A stretch of DNA of 64,000 nt from Cercis canadensis (GCA_003255065.1 QAOA01007752.1:1-64000), one strand, 5' to 3'. Positions 34,558 through 48,192 are shown, counted from the first letter of the stretch. A program made the numbers and translations. The notes: generated by a model from the letters alone, not told the origin.

Positions 34558-34922
34558 GCCTTCCTTCATTTGTAGGATGGACTAGAGATAATGCTCTCAA
34601 ATACCCTAAGTGCATAGGTGCTAAACTATTCAGATATATAATTATTTTTGGCTTTCTTCTAAGAATTTAAGTTTTGGTATAAAATTATTTTTGACATAAT
34701 ATCATTGTTTCTTTGACTAAATCGTCGAAGTCCAATTCANGCCTTCCTTCATTTGTAGGATGGACTAGACATAATGCTCTCAAATACCCTAAGTGCATAG
34801 GTGCTAAACTATTCAGATATATAATTATTTTTGGCTTTCTTCTAAGAATTTAAGTTTTGGTATAAAATTATTTTTGACATAATATCATTGTTTCTTTGAC
34901 TAAATCGTCGAAGTCCAATTCA
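34558..34922. repeat. Direct duplication around a single N (assembly artefact)
   Basis: 34558-34739 and 34741-34922 are near-identical (one difference noticed, agag/agac), separated by one N at 34740. Confidence 0.85.
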
Positions 34923-35919
34923 TGATTCCCTTACTTTTTTAATTATATTAAAATTTTAACACAAGGTATTGGTGAATTGTGTTTTTTCTTTGCTTCAAGT
35001 CTAAAGAATTTTTACATATGGGATGCTAGAAAATTATTTTTGAGGAATTTTTTTTTAACAACTTAAGCTTTTGGATCTTGGACACAAACCAAAATATCTT
35101 CTTGATCTTTGAGAGGAATCCTCAGAATGGCATCAATTAACATTTTCTTCCTCAAACTTACTCATTGTTCCAGCTCAATGGAGATAGCTAGACATGCAGC
35201 CTAGCGGAGACAATATATCGATCTCTAACAGGGATATTCTGCATTCTAGGAATAAGAGGACAAGAAGAGGGCACCAAAGGCTCTTGACAAGCATGCACCA
35301 AGTTTCTTGCGCTCACTTTCCAACAACAATAAAGGAGTAATATATTAATCATATTTTCACTGCATTGCTGACATATAATTTGCAGAAGTTAGATGAGAAT
35401 ACTTTACTAATGTCGATAACTTTTAACAAACTTGCTTCATGAATATTTAAGGAATCAAGCATGTGTCTATACTACTCTATATGTCATGTATGGGTATTTA
35501 TGGCATATATTGCGATTCGTGCATGCATCTATAATCTATTAAGTGAAGAAAGATTTTATTCCAATAAACCCAGATACTAACAATTGAATACTTTAAAACA
35601 TTCACTTAAAAGGTAAAACACATTGTTTAATAATCTCATGACGTTCAAAATAGGCAACGGAGGGGAAACATCTCCGTGCTGCTTCTCTCTTTCATGAAAA
35701 CATACGTTGAGGGATATATAGGTGATTTTGGAATTGCTCCACGCAACGATATCAACAGCACTAACTCTTCATCTTTATTTTCTAGTTTAATTTACCAATT
35801 TAGACTAGAGAAGGCCTTACTTAGTAACTAGATAGCTAGTCACCCACGCAATGAAAAGGTGCGTACGGCCATCAAATACGATAGAAAGATTGGAAGAATA
35901 AAACATAAACAGGTTTGAT

Positions 35920-36260
35920 AATTGTAGTCCAAATTATTTTATATTTCAATTTGTTATTGTGAATTGAGAAGTAAAGCTGAATTTGATTATTGATGATATA
36001 TTGGAATGAACAAACTGCCATCCTTATATAGAATGGATTGAGCAGAGTTCAGTTACAAGTTTGTTATGACACGTGATAGACAATCCACGTGGCAAGAGAT
36101 GCAGCCTGACATTTATAACTGCATGCTGAGTCACTGCATGTAGAGCTAATTACAAAACTAACCTTCTGCTATGTAACTAATCCTAACTGATACGCATGTG
36201 CTACTGTAACTAATACTAACTGGTATATTACTAATATACACTAACTGGTATATTAGTGTT
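35920..36260 (-). mobile_element. Probable solo Ty1/copia-type LTR
   Basis: The minus strand reads like a copia LTR: a TATATAAGG box followed by 'gcagtttgttcattccaata' and a pyrimidine-rich leader. Repeated 'taactggtatatta' units lie near 36210-36250. Exact ends and target duplication were not found. Confidence 0.35.
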
Positions 36261-38410
36261 ATAGTCAATATTTGTAAGCATATATACATGGGCACTCTGT
36301 GATCCAGTGATTTTAAAATATATGAGGAGTTCAGAACAAATGTAATTTATTCTGAAAAACGAATAAATGAGAATTTTGAAACCTCATTATATGTTTGAGA
36401 TACTTATTGTACAAAGCAATTCAGTATAAACATGTAGGGTGTGAATCAAACTGACTTAATGGAAGTCAAAATACTTAGACACTAACAAAAGTGTGTAAAC
36501 TTGACCATGTAAAAATGTAAATAATTTTTTTTAACATTTTTATTGTTGGCTCAATTTATACATATTAGCTAATGTTTAATTATTTTTTACTCACTTTAAG
36601 TTATTATAATTTGTAAGAGTTTCATAATGAGTATAAAAACAAATATTACTTTTATCTAAAATAAAATTTTTAAGGAATTTGACAAATCCCACTTGTAGTA
36701 CTACTTACCCTTACCCTACTTTTGAGGAGGTAGGTAGAATAAAAACTCTCAAATATGTATTATAATCGTTTTTATCATGGGAAAAGCCAAAAAATATTCC
36801 TGTTTAGCGTAATTGCAAGGTACTGAACTACACAACAAGAAATAATAAAAAAAAAATCGCATCATAGCATATATTTTATACGTTTGAATCTGAATCAAAT
36901 CTTGAGGGCTGACAGGGTTCTGAATTTATAACTGTGAGACATTGTTGGAACTCATAACAGTAGAGCTAGACAACGAAACTTCAATTAAAAACTGAAAAAG
37001 CAAATATATTAGAAAAACCAAACACCATTTCACATGTTACATTATAATATCGTAGAAAATAATAAAATTATTAGTATGGGTAGGTGTAAGTCAGAAAGGA
37101 GAGGCATCACGGTGTTGAAAACTGAAAAGCAGATCGAGGCTCGATTCTCAGCATGCCCATATCTAATATAAAAATTCAATATCAGACATTGGTAAGATAT
37201 AATTACTTCCTAATAAATAAAAAATGGCATAATTTAAATTAAGGCTGTCATAGTTAAAAATTATGTTGTGCCTGTAATAATTGCCAAAAAATGCAAGAAA
37301 AAGGGTCATTGTGAATCACATGTGTTGAGAAAATATGGTTTCTGTCAAATAGGAATACCCCTATTGGTTGTGGATTGTAGTTAAAAATTATAGAAAAAAA
37401 ATATTATTTAATTATAAAATGAAGCTCAATATTTCATGTTAGGTTAACCTTGACTCATTTTAGTAGGTTTAAAAATAGGATATAGTGTTGATTGTTGAAG
37501 TATGTAGATATGTCTTTCCATTAATTAATTTGAAAGCACACAATAAAACAAATTCCACTCATGGTTGATCTTGTTTACGGTTATTATTCATCATAGCACT
37601 ACTTACTGATTCTTGGTGTTCTTTCTCTTTTCCCTATTCGTCATTTTATTTTATTTTAAAAGAATCACTAAAGAATAAAAGTTTGACTGAATTTCCTGAA
37701 GAATTGAATTAAGAAACAAAAAATGTGTTTGTACTTTTAAATGTTTCACACATGTTCAAAAAGTACGGAATGTGAGAAATTTTGAAACATTTTAAGAAAT
37801 TGTTCAGAGCTTTAACAATTTAACGATTAGATTAAAGAAATGCTTCTACTTAACTAAAAATAATAAAGCTTTAGTAATTTTTGGTAGACGCTATGCTACC
37901 CTCATTAACGAGAGTAGCGCTTCCATTGAATTGGAGAAGTATTAACTAGTGAAACCCACCTATTTTTAATGTTATTACAAAGATATTCTTTTTAAAGAGA
38001 TTGATTCGAAACTATGATATGTCCAAGGTCCAATATTAAAATAATTTCCAATCTGATAAATGTTACGTTAAACTTTTTTAATGATATATTTTCTAAATAG
38101 GGTCTCAATTTCAGAGATATGGGGTCATTAGTTTAATTTTTTAGTCAACCATTTAACTGTATGTACTGAACAGAGATCTGGGTTTTTCTCTTTTAGGAAA
38201 CCATTAGATTATGCCACTGTTAGCAAATCAAGTCAATAATTTGCTGAAGGAGTTCTTAGTTAGAAATTAACTCATAATATTAGTATATTACAACTAAACT
38301 ACCAATTTTATCCTAAATTCTAAATTCTAAATAAAAGTGCTCAAAATTCTAAATTCAGTTTCCTTTGTTTACAAAGGATTTATTCCTTAATCTGATCCTA
38401 CCATAGAAAC

Positions 38411-39250
38411 CTAAGAGCACGGAATTAGAGTACAATCATTCAAGTTATCCAACCATTGATCAAGATTTCCCTTGGAACCTATTTCAAACACCCCAAGCTG
38501 GCTTCTGTTCCTGGCTAGTTTATTAAGTAAACCAGCCAAACTCTTCCTTTTCTTTAACTTTACCCCTTCTGAACAACCATCTTCAGTCATAGATGATGAT
38601 TCCGAAGATGTCTCCGCCCGCTTGCGCTTTGAACCCTTTACTCTAGCCGGCTCCGGAGCCGTATCCAACCCTATGAGGTGTGGGAAATTCAGCTTGGCTT
38701 TTCTTCCACGCATCTTGAAAGCAGCTTTGTCATAAGCCAAAGCTGCATCCTCTTCCGTTTCATAAGTCCCAAGCCATTTCCTAGCACCATTCTTCTTTGG
38801 GTCTCTGATCTCGGCCGCGAACTTTCCCCACGGTCTACGCCTCACGCCTCTGTAACGCTTCCATCTTGGCGGCGCGTGACCCTTACCCGCGGCCGCAGCT
38901 CCTTCATTATCAGTGGCCAATGCCATCCCTGCTTGAATGCATGTGAATGAGATGTTAACGGCGTCATCTTGGTTATTATCCCTTGGAGGGGAGAAGCTCA
39001 AGTTTGTTGGAAAGGAGAGGTTATCAATGCTTGAATTCTGGGTGTATATTGGAGAATGGCAGATGTTTGAGACTGGACTATCCATCAGAGTATCAGAATA
39101 GCAGATGTTTGAGACTGGACTATCCACCATAGTATCAGAATGGCAGATGCTTGAGATTGGACTATCCATCAGAGTATCAGAATCATCTTCAAGCAGGTAC
39201 TGTTGAAGAGATTCAAAAAGAGAAAAATGGGAATCAGGGGTATTAGCCAT
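38411..39250 (-). CDS. AP2/ERF transcription factor, group IXa-like (ERF3 of cluster)
   Basis: Intronless, 279 residues from ATG 39250, the first ATG in frame. The N-terminal [19 protein letters not shown] matches the group IX motif. It is followed by a 14-residue repeat ([14 protein letters not shown] and variants) three times in tandem at 24-65, coded by a 42-bp DNA repeat. The AP2 domain is at about 132-191 ([39 protein letters not shown]). The C-terminus has a basic cluster and [19 protein letters not shown], shared with ERF4. A TATA box lies at 39337-39344. The GCC-box binding residues look intact. The repeat-expanded acidic and serine-rich region may act in activation, which is inference. 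Confidence 0.93.
   Translation of the reverse strand: MANTPDSHFSLFESLQQYLLEDDSDTLMDSPISSICHSDTMVDSPVSNICYSDTLMDSPVSNICHSPIYTQNSSIDNLSFPTNLSFSPPRDNNQDDAVNISFTCIQAGMALATDNEGAAAAGKGHAPPRWKRYRGVRRRPWGKFAAEIRDPKKNGARKWLGTYETEEDAALAYDKAAFKMRGRKAKLNFPHLIGLDTAPEPARVKGSKRKRAETSSESSSMTEDGCSEGVKLKKRKSLAGLLNKLARNRSQLGVFEIGSKGNLDQWLDNLNDCTLIPCS
39061..39186 (-). repeat. 42-bp triplicate inside ERF3
   Basis: Three in-frame tandem copies coding the 14-residue S-D-T-x-x-D-S-P-x-S-x-I-C-x unit. Copies differ at a few bases, so the expansion is not the very latest event. No other cluster member has it. Confidence 0.85.
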
Positions 39251-39336
39251 TTTAGGATCAGGAAGGTAGAGCTTTTCCCTTTCGGAGCTCAATATGCTAC
39301 TGCAGTACTGCTAGAGGCACCTGAGTTGATGTGTTA

Positions 39337-39344
39337 TATTTATA
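39337..39344 (-). promoter_or_regulatory. TATA box of ERF3
   Basis: TATAAATA on the minus strand, about 87 bp above the ATG. Confidence 0.65.
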
Positions 39345-39462
39345 GAACTCAACAACGTTTATTTAATTATTTTATATACATCTGAGTTTTCATTTTTGGA
39401 GAAGAGAAGGAGGGTGGGGCGTTGGTAATATACACATCATGAGTCATAACAAGATAGAAGAG

Positions 39463-39488
39463 AGGTTTCGGAATAGCGTGCTTTTTTC
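39463..39488 (-). promoter_or_regulatory. Promoter block shared by ERF3 and ERF4
   Basis: On the plus strand GGTTTCGGAATAGCGTGC then TTTTTTC. ERF4 has GTTTTGGAATAACGTGC then TTTTTTC in the equivalent position. The ERF4 version contains AACGTG, a T/G-box-like jasmonate element. Confidence 0.5.
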
Positions 39489-40225
39489 ATTCGTGTTTTG
39501 GTTGCTTCTATGTATGCAATTTCTATGGCTTTTGAAATATTGGCATTAATTATGCTAAAAAGTGTGAGATACTAAAATTTCCCATGAACAGTTACACACA
39601 CACACACATTTTTTCCAAAAAAAAAAAAAAGGAGAAAAAATACCAAAAATGAGCTAGCCATCTTAGCGACATGTCTGAGCCAAAAATGTTTTTTTTATTC
39701 AAACACATGCCGCACCAATGTCCGTATTGTGTCGGATACAAGGGACATGGCATTGTCCATGCTTCCTAGGGCTTGAGTATATACATAGAGTATACTATAA
39801 CTCAGTGAAATAAAGTGTAACTTTATAACCTGGCCACCTATAAATCTTTTGTTTGAGATTCCCACAATAATTGTCTTTTTTTTTTTTTTTTTTTTTTTTT
39901 TTNTTTTTTTTTTTTCTCTTTGGTTAGGAAACTTCTTGTACACTTGACTATTTGAGAATCTTTCATTAACTAATAAATATTTAATATTCTTTAAATTAGT
40001 TTCTATTTGCCATAAATAACAATTTAGTTTGAATTTGATTATAAATATGTCCTCTATCCCTGTTGAGTGGAAGTTGTTTCCACGTTTTACTGGTTGTTCT
40101 TTGAAGTTTAATTTTTTAACTTTTCGAATGAAAAATATTTCTTATAATCTAAATAAGTGACTTCTATGCTTTTCACTCGCTGTATATTTGTATTGCTTTT
40201 TTAAAAAAAAAAAAATTAGCATAAT

Positions 40226-40530
40226 ATCAATGGATAGTTTTGGTCCTATTGAAAATACCAATGTAAACAAAGATCTGATAATAACTGATATAGATAAAAA
40301 CATTCACAATTATTATTTAGTCTGGGACATTTGGAATTTCATATCTGATGACACTTTTTTAGTTAGGGATAATAACAGGAACATTTATTATATATATTTT
40401 GATATTGAAAATAAATTTTTTGAGATTTACAATGATCATTCCTTTCTAAAGTGAATCAAACAAAAAAAATTATAGTTATAAGAATTCTAAAGTATATGAT
40501 AGAAATAAAATTCTTGACATTAATCTTTTA
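40226..40530 (+). pseudogene. accD: Plastid accD fragment inserted in the nucleus (NUPT)
   Basis: The plus strand encodes [11 protein letters not shown], then [35 protein letters not shown] and NDHSFL. These match the N-terminal half of plastid acetyl-CoA carboxylase beta subunit (accD) in order. The fragment starts at an internal Met of accD, has lost a stretch after KNIHN, and stops at 40452-40454; weak similarity continues in about 75 further bases. The zinc finger and the catalytic carboxyltransferase domain are absent, so it cannot be functional. It sits alone among nuclear repeats, so I read it as an old plastid-to-nucleus transfer. Confidence 0.85.
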
Positions 40531-41839
40531 TTTCTTATAACCAAAAAAGGAGCATTAAATTCACATGTCATTCACTTTATATTGTTTTATTATCTTATAA
40601 TAAATAAAAAATTTATCTGTTAAAAGAGAAACAAAAAACCAGGGACATGGTTGGTGCGTTGGGGGTTGGTGTATGGAATATGGATAGAACTAATTCAATA
40701 ATGCGTAAGTAATTAACTAATTAATCAGAAAACACCCTGTGTTCAACCAGATTCTGTCAAAACACGCTGTCTTGGCTTAAGAAGAAAACAAATTGTAGAG
40801 GCAATCATTATGCATGATAATAATGATGGGGCAACCATCAATCATACGAGATAAGACCAATATAGAAACAAAAAGACAAAAGCATTGCTTTACTTTTCTT
40901 GATATAGCGCTTCTTTATTTTATTTCATGTCATTACTCAACTCAGGTGTGTCACATGAGCTAAGTGTAACCCTCTTTGGAGTTATGATCAATCTTTTTTT
41001 TGGCATAAATAAGCATAATATTAGCTCAAATTACAAGATATTAGTCCTCTCCATGATGTATAATCATAAAAATTAGAAGGTTTGATATCATAGATTTTAT
41101 TCTAATAATATATATTCTCTTCCTTTTTTTTAATGCATTACGTTTTTATGTAAAAAAAAAAAAATGAAAGTCATATTGGTATATATGAGCCAATAAAAAG
41201 AATTGAGATTATCTCGTAAAAACAGTGTAACTTTGTAACAACTTAGTTTATATATAAAAAAGAAAGTGAATTAGAATAAGTCTGAAACGAGCTATAATAG
41301 ATGCTAGTTCTTTTCAGAAATTTGTGATGAATATTATTGCTGATTGGAGATCGAGCCCATTTCAGTTGTTGGTTCATGGTAGAGATTATAAGGTAAAGAA
41401 ATTCATCATAAACGATAATACTAGGAAATAAACCGAAGAAAAATTTACTAGTTAACAATTTGTACTAAATTAAACATCCCAATTTATTTCTCCCTATTAT
41501 CTAGCTAAATATTTTTAAAAGAATTTTTAGAACCTACTTGATAATTTTACAAAACCAAACAAAAAATTATCTACTTTTTTTTTTCTTTTTTATTTTTGTT
41601 GCACGAATTGTAGAGTTCCATCATATTAAATAATTTTAGCTAGATTTTTTGTCTTTTAGTCCTCTAGGTCTTGTCACTCGTGCTTTTTTTCCCCCTTTCC
41701 CTAATTCTAATGCTGTCATACTTTGACTTTTTAAATCAAATCATCCAAGCTAAATGGAACAACTGATTCAAAGCTAAACACATGTTATAATGATGCCTTT
41801 GTGGGGCATATTGTGTTTCACCATTATTGGGAAACAAAA

Positions 41840-42790
41840 TTCACCGACCAAATCAAAATATGCACAATAAAAATATAATAATATAATATTTAACGTGGTT
41901 TGAGAAACTCGTATAGCTACTCATCTATGAATCAGAAATTAATTAATTAATTAATTAAAATATCAACACGATTACATAATTGGTGTCCATGGAAACTCTC
42001 ACTCCTTAGGCCCCTTATTATATTTCTCCACTATCTTACATCTCTTCTATCTCTACCCGTACTCTTTATTCCTAATAGTCTCTTTTACAAACCCAACCTT
42101 TGATGCTTTAAATCTCTTCTCAATAAAATTATTTGTATCTTACAAGACTTTCTTGGAAAGCAACTATAATCTTTGTTAAACAAGGGATATAAAACAGATG
42201 GATATTAAGAAAACGCAATCACGGAGACGTCAACCATGAGAGTCACTCCACCATCATAGCAAATCTCACAAACTGAAACAAAGCATATAATCATCTTAAC
42301 CAAGCCAATAATCGTTTTGCAACTCGCACCTCGCATTGTGAACCATTTTCACTTTCTCTTCTCCAACTGAATTAAAATCTCTTCTAAATTGACCCAACAG
42401 CAAGCTCTTCCCTTGTCGAATCATTACCTCTGATACCTGTTGTTGAAAAAAAAGAGATAGCAAAACAAAACAGCTTACGTGGTTTGGCAAACTCAAACAG
42501 CTTAAGCCCATGGATGAATGAGTCACTAAAACATCACAAGAATACAGTATCGCTGTCTGTGGAATCTCACACCACGTAGGCCACAACTGCTCTCTTTCTG
42601 TTTTTTTTTATCATGCACAACTACTCTGCATTATCTCTACATTTCCTCTAGCACTATGACAGAAACCTTATTTTTACAAGGAAAATGATAAATTCATAAA
42701 ATTTTCTACTATAACCATCTACAACTGTAATAGAGGAAATTTATACTAACAGATAAAGGAATTTCCCTCTTTGATATTTAATTTTTCTTT
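41840..42790 (-). mobile_element. Possible degenerate Ty1/copia remnant
   Basis: On the minus strand, GGTATCAGAGG near 42430-42440 resembles a copia primer-binding site after an LTR end. Two blocks with 'acgtggtttg..aaactc' at about 41894 and 42478 lie in the same direction, as two LTRs would. Divergence is high and ends are not defined. Confidence 0.3.
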
Positions 42791-44501
42791 TCTCAAAAAT
42801 CCAATTCTTTAAAAAAAGACCGTTTATACTTATATAACCTTTTAAGGAAATAGTTACTTCCGGAAAGTACATAATTTAAAAAGAAAAAAAAAAAAAAAGG
42901 AAACACACCCACACACATTCTAAGTAAACTGCATCAGTTAAAAAAAATTAAAAACAAAAGAAAAAAATCTCTGGCACGTGCCAAGTGGATAGTTTCACAT
43001 GAAATTAATTGAAATTAAATTTTGTTCAAAAGCAAAATTTATCAAATGTTGTGTTACAAATTCATACATAAATATTTTTTTTGTCTAGTGCATGTTTAGG
43101 TACAAACCCAGATTTTTCATAATCAATTCTTAATTTACTGTTTTGTATATCATAAATCACTGTATTTATTGCTTCCTACACCAAAGATATCTATTCCTTC
43201 CTTGTAAATCTTAAAGCACCACGTGACTTTTAAATTCAATCCTAACAAATAAAATATAAACGGCTACATATATGTAAACAAAATATGGGATTAAATTTAA
43301 AACTTTTTGGTATCAAGTTAAATATTTTACACGGTTGATGGCGAAACATTTGTATTATCAGGCGCATCACGTGACTCTAAAATCTTGATAATCAATGAAT
43401 CACTATACCCAATATATATATATATATTGATCCAATAATAAAATTATAAATTAATAAAATTAAAAAATTCGGCACACGTCTAAAGGACATGACCCCACAA
43501 CATGGCTACTACAACTTTCAGGGAACCGCCATAAATAATGTAAGATAAAATAGTTAAAAAAAATCTGCCGTCCGGAAATTAAGAAGTACATATACAATGT
43601 TAAAAATAAAATAAGATGAGAATCAAAAGATTATTATATTAGAAATACATGGTTTTCAAAGGGAAAATATAGAAAAAAAAAATATGAGAAATGTCAAAAA
43701 TGGATGTAAATTAGGAAACATGGATCAACTAAAAAACATGGTTTGTGCTCATAATAGCAAAAAATAAACGTGAGTGACGTCGTATGATCTTGCTTATATT
43801 TTTTTTTCCCCCGAAAAAGATCTCCACTCAACGAATCTAACAAGAAAAAAATAAGAAGAAATTAAGTTGGTTGAGACCTATCAGATTGATACAACGACAC
43901 TGAATCAGTGAATCATACATGAAATAGCCCAAAATGCTGAACTATATATGATCTTAAATGTAATGATCTCATAAACCTTTATAGTCACTCATTTGGTTAC
44001 ATAAGAAGATGAAATTGATCTAACATCATCCGAGATGATCTCAATAGCCTATATGTATTCTCACATTTTCTGTTTAAACCATATCCATAACTTTTTCAGT
44101 ATCTCCTTTAATCTATGTTTGGATAGAGGAAAAAATGATTAGAAAAGAAAAAGATAATAAAAAAATGTTAAGAATATGACTTCTCTTCTTCTTTGGTGAA
44201 AAAAGGAAAAGGAAAATATGTTTTTTTTATCTTTAATTTATAAAATAGTGAACTAGTATCTTGATACGCACTAACTGTTAATGTGTTTTTTATTTTTTAA
44301 TTTATAAATGTTATTATTATTGGTAATTAATATATAATAACCACATATAATTATTCTTTTTTTTAGTCTGTATATACAAAATTAAAAATATGAAATAATC
44401 AAGTCTTAAATATGAGAGACGACATCACTGCACCAAAATCGTTTTCTCACATATAACTATTCTTAATATATGCAATTATTCGTAAAATAATTCACATGTA
44501 A

Positions 44502-45307
44502 TTAAAAATATTTGTATGTATTATGTATTAGTTGCATGTGGTTATTTTATCTTTCTAATCAAAGTTTGCGACTTAGAAGGGTTTTATTTTTTTTTTGGTT
44601 TCTCAAGATATTTTTAGGTTTTGCCCATGACTAATCCTCTAAAATAATATCGGGCGTTAAAGCAGAGACTTTTTCCAAAAAAGTTTGCTGCATCCACAAG
44701 AACTCGATCTCGAGACCACTTGCTTAAGCAACCAGAATCCCTTTCACTTAAGTCAACTTTCTTTGGTAACTTAAAAGTGTTTGCCGTCACGTTTTCTAAT
44801 AAAAAGATCACACGTTTAACTTTTTTATGGCATGTGATCACTTAACATAGACCACAAATAAATGGTGAAAATTCAATGAACATATCACATCAATGCTCAA
44901 ATTTNTAAAAATATTCGTATGTATTATGTATTAGTTGCATGTGGTTATTTTATCTTTCTAATCAAAGTTTGCGACTTAGACGGGTTTTATTTTTTTTTTG
45001 GTTTCTCAAGATATTTTTAGGTTTTGCCCATGACTAATCCTCTAAAATAATATCGGGCGTTAAAGTAGAGACTTTTTCCAAAAAAGTTTGCTGCATCCAC
45101 AAGGGCTCGATCTCGAGACCACTTGCTTAAGCAACCAGAATCCCTTTCACTTAAGTCAACTTTCTTTGGTAACTTAAAAAGTGTTTGCCATCACGTTTTC
45201 TAATAAAAAGATCACACGTTTAACTTTTTTATGGCATGTGATCACTTAACATAGACCACAAATAAATGGTGAAAATTCAATGAACATATCACATCAATGC
45301 TCAAATT
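44502..45307. repeat. Direct duplication around a single N (assembly artefact)
   Basis: About 400 bp on each side of the N at 44905 are near-identical, with several substitutions and a one-base indel. That fits two alleles placed in tandem. Confidence 0.85.
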
Positions 45308-47400
45308 TCATTGATACATACAGAAGGCACTGCTATGAGTTAGAATTCATCATCATCTCGTTAAAAGTTTTTCATCATTTTATGTAAAACGTGTTTTATA
45401 AAAAAAAAAAAAAAAACACAAGTAAACCTATAAATTTAATAGGGTCAGGTTAGTAAAATTATAATTAAAATATTTTCACTTTATTTTCTTTATACATTAA
45501 AAGTTATCAAGGCAAAAATAAACAATTAAAAACTATATTATTCTTCATTCTTCATTTTTCTTTACATTTTTATTCCATTTAAATATGAGGAGCAAAGTCG
45601 ATTAATATATTCCTCCTATTTTTATTCTCTTTAGGTTACTTTTATCCTATTTCTCTTAATGTTTCATGCATAAAAAAAAATGGAATCAAAACATGAAAGC
45701 TTACTGTTGGATGCCCCCAAAAATTCTTAAAATTACAAAATTTCTTATTATGTTTTCACATTTATACTTAAAATATCCATGTTTAGCCCCTGTAAATTTA
45801 TATTTTCTAAAAGACTCTTAGACATTTATAATTTAACTCCTCCAAAAATTTGAGTCTAGTTCCGCCCAACTAACCAAAAAAATTTCTTAATAAGAGTATT
45901 ATAAAATTACACTTTGCCCGTATAAAATTTTTATAACTGCGCCTACAATAGTTATTGATGAGATGTCCAAACTTCTCTGTTTTTTCTTTCAAGTTTTAGA
46001 AGTTGAGAATAATTTTTCTAAAAAAATTTAAGTTGTGTAAAAAAAATTAAGATGAATCAATATAAGTTCAGCTGAATTTAAATATTTTTATGAAATATAA
46101 CAAAAGTGTCTATTTCTAAATGTGAAAGGAAAAAAAAAAAAAAAAAACACAACTCTGTTCTCAGAGTTTTGCTCGAAGGGAATCATATCAGTTATTATAT
46201 AATTTTTATTGAGTAATGTCCAGGTATGGGCAGATGGGAAGAGAGGAATATGCTTCTGAAGATTTGTAAACTGAAACAGTAGTGATACTCACTCATTATT
46301 CTTTTAATTTAAAATTATTTTTATATATATACAGTTCTACAATCTAAATATTCCTATAATTAATACCCTAATTAATTTACTGAAACTTTTTTTTATCAAA
46401 TCATAAATGTACACCTCCGTTTATGATTCAAATTTTCCTGTATTTATCACTAAATTAATATAAATTTTTTTTTTTATATAGAGTGTTTTAGAGTAAATAT
46501 AAATTTATTTTCCCAAAAAAAATTGTTAATCGGCTTACCATAATTAAAAATATTTAGTAGTTCACTTTTTCATAAACTCTTTTATCCAATTATCATCCTT
46601 CCCTCAAATGCTTCAAGCTACGACTATTATGCCATCATCAAACTATCGTTTCTGTACAATTTATTACTATGTTTTCAAAACAACTTTAAGACTGATTTCA
46701 CATAATAAATTATTTTTCAGTGTATTAAGATTAATATGAACTTTTTAGCATTGAATTTTTAATATTAAAATATTTTTTAATACATAGGAGATCAATATGC
46801 TCGAAAAAAGAATGAGACTTTCAATGTGAAATATTTAATATCAAATCTTTTGTTTTAACAAATAGGCATTAATACAGAAATTAATGAAGGATGATTTTTG
46901 ATAAACCCTATTAACATTATATATGAAAAGAGAAATGAACTTTGGTGTGGATTCAATAATAACTTGGCCTTGTTATTTAAGGGAGCAGTATCTGGTTTAT
47001 TAAAATATTCATAGGTATTAAAAAACCAAAAAAAATATTTATTATTTTATTTTTTTGGTACAAGAAAAGTATAGAATGAGAGAATGTTATCTTATTTTAA
47101 GGTTAGGGCATGTTATAGGTCTCAACAAATATTTATAATGATACTTCTAAATTGCTTATTAAAATGATGATGCTAATAGTAACATTCGAATATAGGCTTT
47201 ACAAATAAAATACTTTAATCATTATCAATTGATCAATCTCGTTGGCTTTTTTTAATTTTATATATCTTAGTAACGCAGTTACAATAATTCTTATAATCCT
47301 TTAATAAAAGCAAACTACGTTTTAATCTATTGATATAATTATAATAAGTGAGTTTCATTGCTGAAACTCACATCATTGATAAACTCCACCATTTATGAGT

Positions 47401-48057
47401 TTACGAGTAATGCTCGAGAGTATCAAAGAACTTCTGGTTCACTTGGCTCCTTTGATTGGCTATTTTATTTAGTAGGCCAGCTAGGCTATTCCTCCTCTTT
47501 GGCCCTTTTGAACCATCGCTAGACGTAGACGACGGTGAACAAGGATCTGCTGATCGGCGTTTGGCCGCCGCTTCTCTCACTGGCTCAGGCAGCGGATCCA
47601 AGCCAATTAGGTGTGGAAAATTCACCTTGGCTTTTGAGCCGCGCATCTTGAAAGCGGCTTTATCATATGCCAGAGCCGCATCCTCCTCCCTCTCGTAAGT
47701 ACCAAGCCATCTTCTGGCGCCATTCCTTTTTGGGTCTCTGATCTCCGCAGCAAACTTCCCCCATGGCCTACGCCTCACCCCTTTATAATGCTTCCACACT
47801 GGAGGCTCGTGTATTTGACGAGCCGCTGCACCTGCACTTTTCCCACCATTTGGTTCAGTACTAGCCACCACTCCCTCTGCTCCAAAAGGCACAGTGACAG
47901 TGTGATCGGAGAAACTAAAGCTTGAACTCAGGTTGTAAAAGGGATCATCAGCAATATTTGATTCCAAAACATCCATCATAGTATTAGAATCACATTCAAG
48001 CAAATAGTATTGAATAGACTCCAAAAGAGCAAAATCAGAGTCTAGGGTACTAGTCAT
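47401..48057 (-). CDS. AP2/ERF transcription factor, group IXa-like (ERF4 of cluster)
   Basis: Intronless, 218 residues from ATG 48057; the frame is open two codons further but without an ATG. The N-terminal [19 protein letters not shown] is the group IX motif. The AP2 domain is at about 90-150 ([10 protein letters not shown], where Lys replaces the usual Arg; [29 protein letters not shown]). The C-terminal [20 protein letters not shown] is shared with ERF3 and defines that pair. A TATA box lies at 48119-48126 and the shared promoter block at 48193-48217. Expected to bind GCC boxes; whether the Lys changes affinity is unknown. Confidence 0.93.
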   Translation of the reverse strand: MTSTLDSDFALLESIQYYLLECDSNTMMDVLESNIADDPFYNLSSSFSFSDHTVTVPFGAEGVVASTEPNGGKSAGAAARQIHEPPVWKHYKGVRRRPWGKFAAEIRDPKRNGARRWLGTYEREEDAALAYDKAAFKMRGSKAKVNFPHLIGLDPLPEPVREAAAKRRSADPCSPSSTSSDGSKGPKRRNSLAGLLNKIANQRSQVNQKFFDTLEHYS

Positions 48058-48118
48058 TTTCACGCTAGCTTTAACTATTACTACCTTATTATGAAAGCTC
48101 TTGAGGCATGGCTCGGGT

Positions 48119-48126
48119 TATTTATA
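48119..48126 (-). promoter_or_regulatory. TATA box of ERF4
   Basis: TATAAATA on the minus strand, 62 bp above the ATG. Confidence 0.65.
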
Positions 48127-48192
48127 GATAGCACCCACATTGGAATATTTATATAATTATATATGTGCTTGCTTTATGATTAATTGGAGAGA

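Larger units (their letters stand above)
33921..38410. other. Intergenic between ERF2 and ERF3
   Basis: No gene recognised. It includes the N-flanked duplication at 34558-34922 and a probable solo LTR at about 35920-36260. The rest is AT-rich with no open frame of interest. Confidence 0.5.
39500..47400. other. Intergenic between ERF3 and ERF4
   Basis: No nuclear gene recognised. It holds a poly-T run broken by an N (39878-39915), the plastid accD fragment, a degenerate copia-like remnant near 41840-42790 and the N-flanked duplication at 44502-45307. All else is AT-rich. Confidence 0.5.

Noticed and set aside
42296-42586. 96-codon minus-strand frame
   Set aside because: Spans a putative copia LTR and primer-site region; not a protein I recognise.
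44614-44841. Minus-strand open frame of 75 codons
   Set aside because: Looks like the tail of a degenerate dispersed repeat and is present twice because of the assembly duplication; no protein similarity recognised.
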